The notes below the pieces were generated by a model, which made no database searches, was not told the origin of the DNA, and was given only the letters and a program-made list of their open reading frames with translations. A program made the position numbers and the translations under genes. Below, piece after piece: positions 1 to 5,990 of a stretch of DNA of 6,121 nt (position 1 is the stretch's first letter; every line of letters begins with the position of its first letter). Origin of the DNA: Acidobacteriota bacterium (GTDB taxonomy: Bacteria; Acidobacteriota; Terriglobia; Acidiferrales; UBA7541); assembly GCA_003161495.1 (NCBI GenBank), contig PMOP01000295.1:1-6121 (forward strand), read 5' to 3'.

Positions 1-37
1 ACACAGGCAGCTTGACGTCACCCACAAAACCCCGGAT

Positions 38-66
38 TTGACAGGCTAACGACCCAGGCATACGAT
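38..66 (+). promoter_or_regulatory. Predicted sigma70-type promoter of the M28 peptidase gene
   Basis: A perfect -35 hexamer TTGACA (38-43) is followed after exactly 17 bases by TACGAT (61-66), which matches the -10 consensus at four of six positions. Transcription would start near base 73. That is only about six bases before the first possible ATG (79) and about 30 bases before the second in-frame ATG (103), so the promoter bears on the choice of start codon. The rest of bases 1-78 shows no other recognisable element. The call rests on consensus match and spacing only. Confidence 0.55.
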
Positions 67-78
67 TCCTAAAGTTAA

Positions 79-1959
79 ATGACTTTCTTCGCGCTCATTC
101 AAATGAATCGTCGAACAGCAATTTCCAAAACTCGTCCGGCCCGCTGGCGCATTGTCGGCCTGGGTGTAGCTCTCGCATTTTGTGCCGCACACATCGCGGC
201 TGATCCCAATTCCTCAGACCCCAAACGGTACCTGGATGACGTGAAAGCCCTTGCCTCTCCCGCAATGGAAGGCCGCGGCGCGGGGACCAAGGGCATCGAG
301 CGCGCCGCGGATTTGATCGAGCAGCGTTACCGTTCCCTCGGACTGCAACCGGCGGGAGCTAAATCCTACTTCCAGCCATTCACCGTAATTACCGGCGCAA
401 AATTGAAAGAGGGCAATCATCTGGAAGTGCAGGACGGCAAATCGAAGCATGGAATAAAGCTGAACGAGGAATTCGTTCCGTTCAGTTTTTCCGCTTCGGG
501 GGAAGTCACCGGGCCTGTCGCATTCGCCGGATATGGCGCGACCGCTCCCGAATTTGGCTACGACGATTACGCGCACCTCGACGTCAAGGGTAAAATCGTC
601 GTCATTCTGCGTTACGAGCCCGCGGGTTTTGCAGGGAAGAGCGGCAACGCCGGGCTGACGCAACACTCTCAGCTGATCACCAAGGCGATCAATGCGCGGA
701 ATCATGGCGCAAGAGCTGTCATTGTGGTCAACGGGAAATTGGGAGACGGTGAAGAGGATCAGCTCACGAAATTCGGGAGCGTGAATGGGCCCGAAAACTC
801 CGGCATCGCGATCGTGCAGGCAAAAAACGAGGCCGTGAACGCATGGTTCGCGGCGGCAGGCGAAGGGAAATCTCTCTCTGAAACTCAAAATCAGATTAAT
901 TCATCGTCGACTCCTGCTTCGTTCGCGTTTCAAGACAAGTTGCAGATTTCGCTCGCCGTCAATATCGAGAAGACGCGCGCGACCGTCAACAATGTGCTGG
1001 CCTATCTTCCCGGCGAGACCGATGAATACATCATCATCGGTGCGCATTACGATCACCTCGGCTACGGAAACGTCGATTCGCTCGCGCCTTCGCAGATCGG
1101 CCAGATACATCCCGGCGCCGACGACAACGCTTCGGGCACCGCGGGCGTTCTCGAACTCGCGCGATTGCTTGCTCCCCGAAAAGGCCAGCTCCAGCGCGGC
1201 ATTTTGTTCGCTGATTTTGCCGGGGAAGAGTTGGGCCTGCTCGGTTCGGCGGAATGGGTGAAGGAGCCGACGCTGCCGCTCGACAAAGCCGTCGCCATGA
1301 TCAACATGGACATGATCGGCCGGATCAAGGATGAAAAAGTTTTTATTGGCGGGACGGGAACTGGCGCCACGTTCAAGAATCTCCTCGATGAAGAGAAAGG
1401 GAAATTCCCATTTCATATCGAGTATTCCGCCAGCGGCTACGCGGCAAGCGATCACACCTCCTTTGTCGGAAAGAAAATTCCAGTGCTTTTCTTTTTCTCG
1501 GGATTGCACTCGGACTACCACAAGCCTTCCGACACCTGGGACAAGATCAATGCGCCCGACGCAGCGAAACTTTTGGATTTCATCGAGGATGTGGCTTTAA
1601 AAATCGATTCCGCAAACGAGCGCGTCGCGTTCTTCACCGTGAAGGAAGATCAGCCGCGCGGCCAGCCCGGGAGCGGCGGTGGAGGTGGCGGGTACGGACC
1701 TTATTTCGGTTCGATTCCGGATTTTGGACAGGAAGAAAACGGCGTCAAATTTTCCGATGTTCGCCCGGGATCGCCCGCGGCGAAGGCGGGCTTCAAGGCC
1801 GGCGACGTTCTCGTTCAATTTGGCGATAAGCCGATTCACAATTTGTACGATTTTACGGACGCCCTGCGCCGCAGCAAAGTCGGCGACGTCGTGGACGTGC
1901 AAGTGCTGCGCGGCGGCAAACCCGTCAACGCATCCGTGAAGCTGGAACAGAGGAAATAG
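79..1959 (+). CDS. Exported M28-family zinc metallopeptidase with PA and C-terminal PDZ domains
   Basis: Predicted extracytoplasmic dizinc aminopeptidase of peptidase family M28, 626 residues. A basic N-terminal region and a hydrophobic stretch (about 24-41, ending AAHIAA before DPN) form a signal peptide. A PA-type domain covers about 140-270 (GPVAFAGYGA, then VKGKIVVILRYEP). The M28 catalytic core is about 303-512, and all its ligands are visible: H323 in GAHYDHLG, D348 in PGADDNASG, the E383-E384 pair in FAGEELGLLGS, D411 in INMDMIGR, and H481 in HSDYHKPSD. A glycine-rich linker (about 531-540) joins the core to a PDZ domain (about 555-624, with VRPGSPAAKAGFKAGDVLVQFGD). PDZ domains usually bind C-termini or internal peptides, so it may recruit substrate or control access. 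A stop codon directly precedes ATG 79. ATG 103 (MNRRTAIS) is an equally good start and gives a more compact signal peptide; neither has a clear Shine-Dalgarno sequence. The exact peptide substrate is unknown. The family call is firm, the start is not. Confidence 0.93.
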   Translation: MTFFALIQMNRRTAISKTRPARWRIVGLGVALAFCAAHIAADPNSSDPKRYLDDVKALASPAMEGRGAGTKGIERAADLIEQRYRSLGLQPAGAKSYFQPFTVITGAKLKEGNHLEVQDGKSKHGIKLNEEFVPFSFSASGEVTGPVAFAGYGATAPEFGYDDYAHLDVKGKIVVILRYEPAGFAGKSGNAGLTQHSQLITKAINARNHGARAVIVVNGKLGDGEEDQLTKFGSVNGPENSGIAIVQAKNEAVNAWFAAAGEGKSLSETQNQINSSSTPASFAFQDKLQISLAVNIEKTRATVNNVLAYLPGETDEYIIIGAHYDHLGYGNVDSLAPSQIGQIHPGADDNASGTAGVLELARLLAPRKGQLQRGILFADFAGEELGLLGSAEWVKEPTLPLDKAVAMINMDMIGRIKDEKVFIGGTGTGATFKNLLDEEKGKFPFHIEYSASGYAASDHTSFVGKKIPVLFFFSGLHSDYHKPSDTWDKINAPDAAKLLDFIEDVALKIDSANERVAFFTVKEDQPRGQPGSGGGGGGYGPYFGSIPDFGQEENGVKFSDVRPGSPAAKAGFKAGDVLVQFGDKPIHNLYDFTDALRRSKVGDVVDVQVLRGGKPVNASVKLEQRK

Positions 1960-1980
1960 TTCTGGGGCTAAGGTTTTAAT

Positions 1981-2098
1981 TTGTAGCTCACCTCTTCAGA
2001 GGTGAGGGTTTAGGTGTGCGCCGCCGACCACTTTAGAAAATAAGAGTGTTTATGCGAATCGCCGGAAAAATCCCCGCCTCTGAAGAGGCGGGCTACAA
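1981..2098. repeat. Inverted pair of REP-like palindromic repeats (family A)
   Basis: Two related short palindromic elements face each other in the gap between the peptidase and propeller genes. The left copy starts TTGTAGC (1981-1987) and has a perfect 9-bp palindrome, CTCACCTCT (1987-1995) against AGAGGTGAG (1998-2006). The right copy is inverted, with CCCGCCTCT (2073-2081) against AGAGGCGGG (2084-2092), and ends GCTACAA (2092-2098). The copies share the outer TTGTAGC and the core CCTCTTCAGAGG. They differ at two stem pairs, each difference being compensated on the other arm. The layout resembles REPIN elements, which in other bacteria are mobilised by RAYT (Y1-type) transposases; no such gene lies in this window. 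The right copy lies just upstream of the chosen propeller start. Multicopy status in the genome is inferred, not seen. Confidence 0.75.
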
Positions 2099-2120
2099 CA
2101 TACAGGAACGAAGAAAAATC

Positions 2121-3224
2121 ATGCCGAAATCATCGATTGCGCGGCCCGCTCTTCTCCTTTTGCTCATCGCCGCATCCGCGTCTTTAGCGACTTATTCTCA
2201 AGCGCCGAGCGTCAGCAAAACAAATTTCGAATCACTCACGGTTCCCGGCGAGAAGCATCTGGGCAACGTTCGCCAGCTCACCTTCGGCGGCACGAATGCC
2301 GAGGCATATTTTTCCGCGGACAACAAATCCCTGATCTTCATGCATTCCGGCGCGGGCGTTCCGTGCGACCAGATGTACACCATGCCGGTGGATACGCCCG
2401 ATGGAAAACCCGCCGTGCCGACACTTGTGAGCACAGGCAAGGGCCGTACGACCTGCGGTTACTTTTTTCCCAGTGGCGACCGCATCCTGTTTTCCTCGAC
2501 GCACGCCGCCAGCGCCGAATGTCCGCCGCGCCCCGATTATTCGCACGGCTACGTCTGGCCGATTTACAGCTCCTACGAAATATATACGGCCAAGCCCGAC
2601 GGCAGCGATTTGCGCCTTCTGTCCCATGCTCCCGGCAGCTACAACGCGGAATCGACCATCAGCCGCGACGGCAAGAAAATTGTATTCACGTCCACGCGTA
2701 ACGGAGACCTGGATGTTTACTCCATGAACGCCGATGGCAGCGATGTCCGCCAGCTCACGCATGAGTTGGGTTACGACGGCGGCGCATTCTTTTCCGATGA
2801 TGGCAAAAAAATTGTTTATCGTTCCGAGCAACCGAAAACCCCGGAGCAAATCGCCGACTACAAGGATTTGCTTTCCCGCGGACTGATTCGTCCCGGCAAT
2901 CTGGAAATCTGGGTGATGGACGCCGATGGAAATAATAAGCGGCAGGTCACGCACAATGGCGCTGCAAATTTCGCCCCGTATTTTTTCCCCGGCGGCAAGC
3001 GCATCATTTTTGCCTCCAATGTAGCCAACCAGAAAGATCCGAGCGGCTTTGATCTCTACGCCATCAACGTCGACGGCACCGGCCTCGAACAGATCACCTA
3101 TCACCCGGACTTCGACGCTTTCCCAATGTTTTCCTCTGACGGCAAGCGCCTCGTCTGGGCCTCCAATCGCAACGGCAAAGCCCCGCATGAAACGAATATT
3201 TTTATTGCCGATTGGGTGGAGTGA
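2121..3224 (+). CDS. Exported TolB/PD40-type six-bladed beta-propeller protein
   Basis: A 367-residue protein with a signal peptide (basic MPKSSIAR, then a leucine- and alanine-rich segment at about 9-23) and no lipobox cysteine, so probably a soluble periplasmic or secreted protein. The rest is about six PD40/WD40-like repeats. Each has a 'F(S/P)xDGKxIVFxS' strand followed by 'xxYxMNxDGSxxRQLT': FSADNKSLIF (64-73), FFPSGDRILF (115-124), ISRDGKKIVF (180-189), FFSDDGKKIVY (223-233), FFPGGKRIIF (288-297) and FSSDGKRLVW (337-346). This matches the propeller half of TolB; the N-terminal TolB domain is missing, so it is not TolB itself. Longer loops interrupt blade 2 (about 127-155) and blade 4 (about 237-264). 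All three cysteines (C82, C112, C134) lie in blades 1-2. The reading frame is open upstream to a GTG at 2046, but those 25 codons run through a palindromic repeat. ATG 2121 puts the signal peptide at the N-terminus and follows a weak AGGAACGAAG ribosome-binding region. Its function is probably binding or scaffolding; no catalytic motif is seen. Confidence 0.87.
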   Translation: MPKSSIARPALLLLLIAASASLATYSQAPSVSKTNFESLTVPGEKHLGNVRQLTFGGTNAEAYFSADNKSLIFMHSGAGVPCDQMYTMPVDTPDGKPAVPTLVSTGKGRTTCGYFFPSGDRILFSSTHAASAECPPRPDYSHGYVWPIYSSYEIYTAKPDGSDLRLLSHAPGSYNAESTISRDGKKIVFTSTRNGDLDVYSMNADGSDVRQLTHELGYDGGAFFSDDGKKIVYRSEQPKTPEQIADYKDLLSRGLIRPGNLEIWVMDADGNNKRQVTHNGAANFAPYFFPGGKRIIFASNVANQKDPSGFDLYAINVDGTGLEQITYHPDFDAFPMFSSDGKRLVWASNRNGKAPHETNIFIADWVE

Positions 3225-3236
3225 AGTGGCGCATTT

Positions 3237-3312
3237 AGTGGCGCGGGCTTCAGCCTGCGGATTTTCGCTATAAAGCAAATTCAAAACCAGACAGGCTGAA
3301 GCCCGTCCTACT
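3237..3312. repeat. Degenerate REP-like inverted repeat (family B)
   Basis: A left arm starting at 3237 (AGTGGCGCGGGCTTCAGCC...) is mirrored by a right arm at 3291-3312. A 14-bp stretch, CGGGCTTCAGCCTG (3244-3257), pairs perfectly with CAGGCTGAAGCCCG (3292-3305); the outer parts of the arms carry several mismatches, and about 34 bases lie between the paired segments. The arm core is the same as in the hairpin at 5862-5935, so the two belong to one repeat family, this copy being more decayed. The octamer AGTGGCGC also occurs just outside the left arm at 3225-3232, directly after the propeller stop codon. A folded transcript here could act as a weak terminator or 3'-end stabiliser for the upstream gene, but there is no U-tract. 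Confidence 0.7.
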
Positions 3313-3320
3313 GGGGATTT

Positions 3321-3348
3321 TCGTCAATCCATCGCCCAGTGGTATACT
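3321..3348 (+). promoter_or_regulatory. Predicted extended -10 promoter of the MetE-like/P450 operon
   Basis: TATACT (3343-3348) matches the -10 consensus at five of six positions and is preceded by the extended -10 signature TG plus one base (3340-3342). A weak -35, TCGTCA (3321-3326), sits 16 bases upstream. The implied start near 3355 leaves a leader of about 48 bases ahead of the ATG at 3403. This is too short for a SAM or cobalamin riboswitch, and none is recognisable. The promoter lies just downstream of the repeat at 3237-3312, which would separate it from the propeller gene. Confidence 0.5.
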
Positions 3349-3402
3349 TTCGCCCGTCTCCCACATCAAAAGAAGTAGGATTAAATCGAAAAGGAGTTCG
3401 GC

Positions 3403-4527
3403 ATGTATCGAAGCGATGTTGTCGGCAGCCTGTTGCGTCCTGCGTATCTTAAGAAAGCGCGCGAAGAGCATGAGGCGGGCCGCCTGAGCGATGCAGAATT
3501 CAAGCGCCTGGAAGATCGCGCTGTCGACGAGGCGGTTGCGCTCCAGCTCCGCACTGGTCTCGATGTGCTCACGGACGGGGAGATGCGGCGATACGCTTTT
3601 TACGGGCACCTGATCGATGCGGTGGAAGGATTCGACAAGCTGGGCGGCTGGTCCATTCCATTTCGCAATGAGGCTGGCGAGGAATTCAGCCATCCCCGGC
3701 CGGTCGTGGTTTCCCGCCTGCGCCGGAAGCGGCCGATGTGCGCGGAGGAGTTCACGTATTTGCGCGCGCGCACGGATCATCCAGCCAAGACTACGCTCCT
3801 CAGCGCGCAACAGGCGGCAGCCTATTACGACGCAAAAAAATCCAGCGGCGCCTACGCTACCGTCGACGCGTTTCTTGCCGACCTCGTGGATTTACTCCGC
3901 GACGAAGTTGCCGAACTCATCCGCCTCGGCTGCACGTACATTCAAGTCGACTCGCCGCAATATGCCGCGCTGATCGATTCCAAAATTCGCGAGGGCTACC
4001 GACAGCGGGGAAATGATCCCGACCGGCTCCTCGATCTTTCCATCGAAATGGACAACGCGGTGATCGGAGGCCATCCCAACGTGGTTTTTGGCCTGCACCT
4101 GTGCCGCGGCAACAACCAGAGCAAGTTCTACGCTTCGGGCGATTACGCTCCGATCGCGAAGGTTTTTCGCCAGACAAAATATCAAAGATTCCTGCTCGAA
4201 TTCGACGATGAGCGGTCCGGCGGCTTCGAGCCGCTCGCGCAAGTTCCCTCCGACCGAACCGTTGTGCTGGGCCTCGTCAGCACCAAAAAATCCGCTTTGG
4301 AGAGCAAGGACGAACTCAAGAGCCGCGTTCGCGCCGCCGAAAAATTCGTTCCGCTCGATCGGCTTGCTTTGAGCCCGCAATGCGGATTCGCCTCGACGAT
4401 GGAGGGAAATTTGCTCTCCGAGGCCGACCAGGAAGCCAAGCTCCGGCTCGTCGCGGAAACGGCGCGCGAGGTCTGGGGCGAGGCGCGCTCGCCGGAATCG
4501 GCGAAAGTGAAAGGGAAGTCCGTCTAA
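3403..4527 (+). CDS. Short MetE-like (cobalamin-independent methionine synthase family) zinc enzyme, YxjG-type
   Basis: A 374-residue cytoplasmic protein corresponding to the catalytic C-terminal barrel of cobalamin-independent methionine synthase; the N-terminal MetE half is absent. The start is secure: AAGGAG (3391-3396) lies six bases before ATG, and the N-terminus RSDVVGSLLRP is typical of the family. The zinc ligands are in place: H232 and C234 in GLHLCRGN, E266 in LLEFDDE, and C327 in LSPQCGF. D183 (QVDSPQY) and the GLVSTK strand (290-295) match other barrel positions. Family members transfer a methyl or alkyl group to a zinc-bound thiolate. Close relatives by layout are Bacillus YxjG/YxjH; more distant ones are core-MetE methionine synthases and epoxyalkane:coenzyme M transferase. 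Lacking the MetE folate-binding half, it probably does not use methyltetrahydrofolate polyglutamate in the classical way. The gene directly after it encodes a P450 and starts one base past this stop, so both are probably made from one mRNA. The family is firm; the acceptor and donor are unknown. Confidence 0.88.
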   Translation: MYRSDVVGSLLRPAYLKKAREEHEAGRLSDAEFKRLEDRAVDEAVALQLRTGLDVLTDGEMRRYAFYGHLIDAVEGFDKLGGWSIPFRNEAGEEFSHPRPVVVSRLRRKRPMCAEEFTYLRARTDHPAKTTLLSAQQAAAYYDAKKSSGAYATVDAFLADLVDLLRDEVAELIRLGCTYIQVDSPQYAALIDSKIREGYRQRGNDPDRLLDLSIEMDNAVIGGHPNVVFGLHLCRGNNQSKFYASGDYAPIAKVFRQTKYQRFLLEFDDERSGGFEPLAQVPSDRTVVLGLVSTKKSALESKDELKSRVRAAEKFVPLDRLALSPQCGFASTMEGNLLSEADQEAKLRLVAETAREVWGEARSPESAKVKGKSV

Positions 4528-4528
4528 G

Positions 4529-5860
4529 TTGAAGCTTCCTCCCGGTCCAAAAGGTTTTCCCGTTGTGGGCAGCGTGTTCGAGCCGAAAGGCGACACGATC
4601 CGCTACCTCACGAAGTGCGCGCGGGAATACGGCGACATCGTTTTTTTCCGCTTCCTCGGCGTGCCCGCGTGTTTTGTAAACCGGCCGGACTACATCGAAT
4701 CGGTCCTCGTCACCCAGAATAATAATTTCGTTAAATCGAAGGACTATCGCGCGATGCGCCGCGTGCTCGGCAATGGGCTGCTGCTGAGCGAAGGCGAATT
4801 CTGGCGGCGCCAGCGCAAACTCATCCAGCCCGCATTTCACCAGGGGCGGATCGCGGCCTATGCGGAAATCATGGCGGGATACACGCAGCAAATGCTGGCG
4901 TCCTGGAGCGACGGGCAGACGCTCGACATTCATGAAGCCATGATGCGCCTCACGCTCGGCATCGTCGCGAAGACGCTGTTCGACGCGGATGTTTCGCACG
5001 AAGCGGAAGACGTGGACGCCGCGCTCGCAGTGTTGATGGGTAAATTCCTCCGACAGGCGGGGCTTGCACTGCTTCTGCCCGTCTGGGTTCCCCTCCCGAC
5101 TTCGCAGCTTTTGAAGCGCGCTGTCGGCCGCCTGGACAAAGTGATTTACAGCATCATCGAGCGGCGCCGCGCCAGCGGACAAATGTCCGGAGATTTGCTC
5201 AGCGTGTTTTTGCAGGTACAGGACGATGAAGGAGTGGGCATGACCGACCGCCAACTCCACGACGAAATCATGACGCTATTTCTTGCCGGTCATGAGACCA
5301 CGGCGAACGTGCTTTCCTGGACATGGTTTTTGTTGGGCCAAAACCCGGAAGTGGAGGAAAAACTTTTTGAGGAATTGAACCGCGTGCTGGGCGGAAGAGT
5401 TCCCACGCTCGCCGATTTGCCGAAGCTGATTTACACCGACACTGTGTTGCGGGAATCGATGCGATTGTATCCTCCCGTGTGGGTGATTGGGCGGCGCGCG
5501 CTTTCTCCGTTCCGTCTTGGTGAGTACGAGCTGCCTGCGGATACCAACGTGCTCATCTCGCAGCTCATCATGCACAAAGACGCGCGCTATTTTCCGGAGC
5601 CGCAGCGTTTTGATCCGGATCGCTGGAGCGCGAGCGATCCGCGTGGCGCGTCTCTGCCAAGATTTGCCTATTTTCCTTTTGGCGGCGGGCCAAGAGTTTG
5701 CATCGGCGCCGGATTCGCCATGATGGAAGCGGTGTTACTCCTTGCCACAATCGCGCAGCAATTCCGAATCCAGATCGCTCCCGGCCAACAGGTCAGTATG
5801 CAGCCTTCGGTAACGTTGCGTCCGAGGAATGGAATTCCAGTTACTTTAAGGCGGCGTTAA
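4529..5860 (+). CDS. Soluble cytochrome P450 monooxygenase, TTG start
   Basis: A complete 443-residue heme-thiolate monooxygenase. The landmarks in order are: proline-rich PPGPKGFPVVG at 4-14, C-helix WRRQR (92-96), I-helix oxygen-activation motif AGHETT (253-258), K-helix ExxR (E309 to R312), the FDPDRW segment (361-366), and the heme-binding loop FPFGGGPRVCIG with ligand C391. There is no N-terminal membrane anchor, so it should be soluble and needs separate electron partners; no ferredoxin or reductase gene is nearby. The start is forced: a frame stop at 4508-4510 leaves TTG 4529 as the only start that keeps the proline-rich motif, and the next in-frame ATG is residue 76. A purine-rich AAGGGAAG (4511-4518) inside the upstream gene may serve as ribosome-binding site, though its spacing is long. 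The single-base gap after the MetE-like stop suggests translational coupling. Sequence style (AGHETTAN, RLYPPVW) resembles the broad CYP4/CYP102-like fatty-acid or terpenoid hydroxylase clan, but the substrate cannot be assigned. Confidence 0.95.
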   Translation: MKLPPGPKGFPVVGSVFEPKGDTIRYLTKCAREYGDIVFFRFLGVPACFVNRPDYIESVLVTQNNNFVKSKDYRAMRRVLGNGLLLSEGEFWRRQRKLIQPAFHQGRIAAYAEIMAGYTQQMLASWSDGQTLDIHEAMMRLTLGIVAKTLFDADVSHEAEDVDAALAVLMGKFLRQAGLALLLPVWVPLPTSQLLKRAVGRLDKVIYSIIERRRASGQMSGDLLSVFLQVQDDEGVGMTDRQLHDEIMTLFLAGHETTANVLSWTWFLLGQNPEVEEKLFEELNRVLGGRVPTLADLPKLIYTDTVLRESMRLYPPVWVIGRRALSPFRLGEYELPADTNVLISQLIMHKDARYFPEPQRFDPDRWSASDPRGASLPRFAYFPFGGGPRVCIGAGFAMMEAVLLLATIAQQFRIQIAPGQQVSMQPSVTLRPRNGIPVTLRRR

Positions 5861-5861
5861 G

Positions 5862-5935
5862 AGTGGCGCAGGCTTCAGCCTGTGGGGTTTTGGCCTTGCT
5901 TGCACTAAACCCCACATGCTGAAGCCTGCGCCACT
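5862..5935. repeat. Long near-perfect REP-like hairpin (family B) between convergent genes
   Basis: The left arm 5862-5890 and right arm 5907-5935 are 29-base inverted repeats with one mismatch (C5880 against A5916) and a 16-base loop. Each arm contains the short internal palindrome AGGCTTCAGCCT or its one-base variant. The element begins one base after the P450 stop codon and separates the P450 from the convergent minus-strand gene. Folded RNA from either strand would be very stable, so it may protect mRNA 3' ends or limit read-through both ways. A canonical U-tract is missing on both sides, so I do not call it a terminator. It shares its arm sequence with the decayed copy at 3237-3312. Confidence 0.85.
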
Positions 5936-5990
5936 GTGATTTGTCCACGCTTGATGTTTCTTTTGAATATGGAGGAGGAAAGAATAAACA

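Noticed and set aside
2121..2210. Lipoprotein signal on the propeller protein
   Set aside because: There is no cysteine in or near the end of the hydrophobic segment; the first cysteine is residue 82.
2121..3224. Calling the propeller gene tolB
   Set aside because: It has the six PD40 blades but no N-terminal TolB domain, and no tolQ, tolR, tolA or pal neighbours.
2232..3284. Long open frame of 350 codons on the minus strand
   Set aside because: It lies wholly antisense to the clear PD40 propeller gene, shows no family motif, and is explained by GC-rich codon bias leaving the opposite frame open.
3349..3402. SAM or cobalamin riboswitch ahead of the MetE-like gene
   Set aside because: Some MetE-family genes have one, but the leader is only about 50 bases and shows no conserved riboswitch core.
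4316..5260. Minus-strand open frame of 314 codons
   Set aside because: Antisense to the end of the MetE-like gene and much of the P450, both with intact catalytic motifs; no recognisable domain in the antisense product.
5862..5935. Small CRISPR or attenuator
   Set aside because: The repeats are inverted rather than direct, there are no spacers, and the shared copy at 3237-3312 shows a dispersed palindromic family.
5971..5979. Strong ribosome-binding-like GGAGGAGGA on the plus strand
   Set aside because: No start codon with an open frame follows at useful distance, and it sits between the hairpin and the end of the minus-strand gene.
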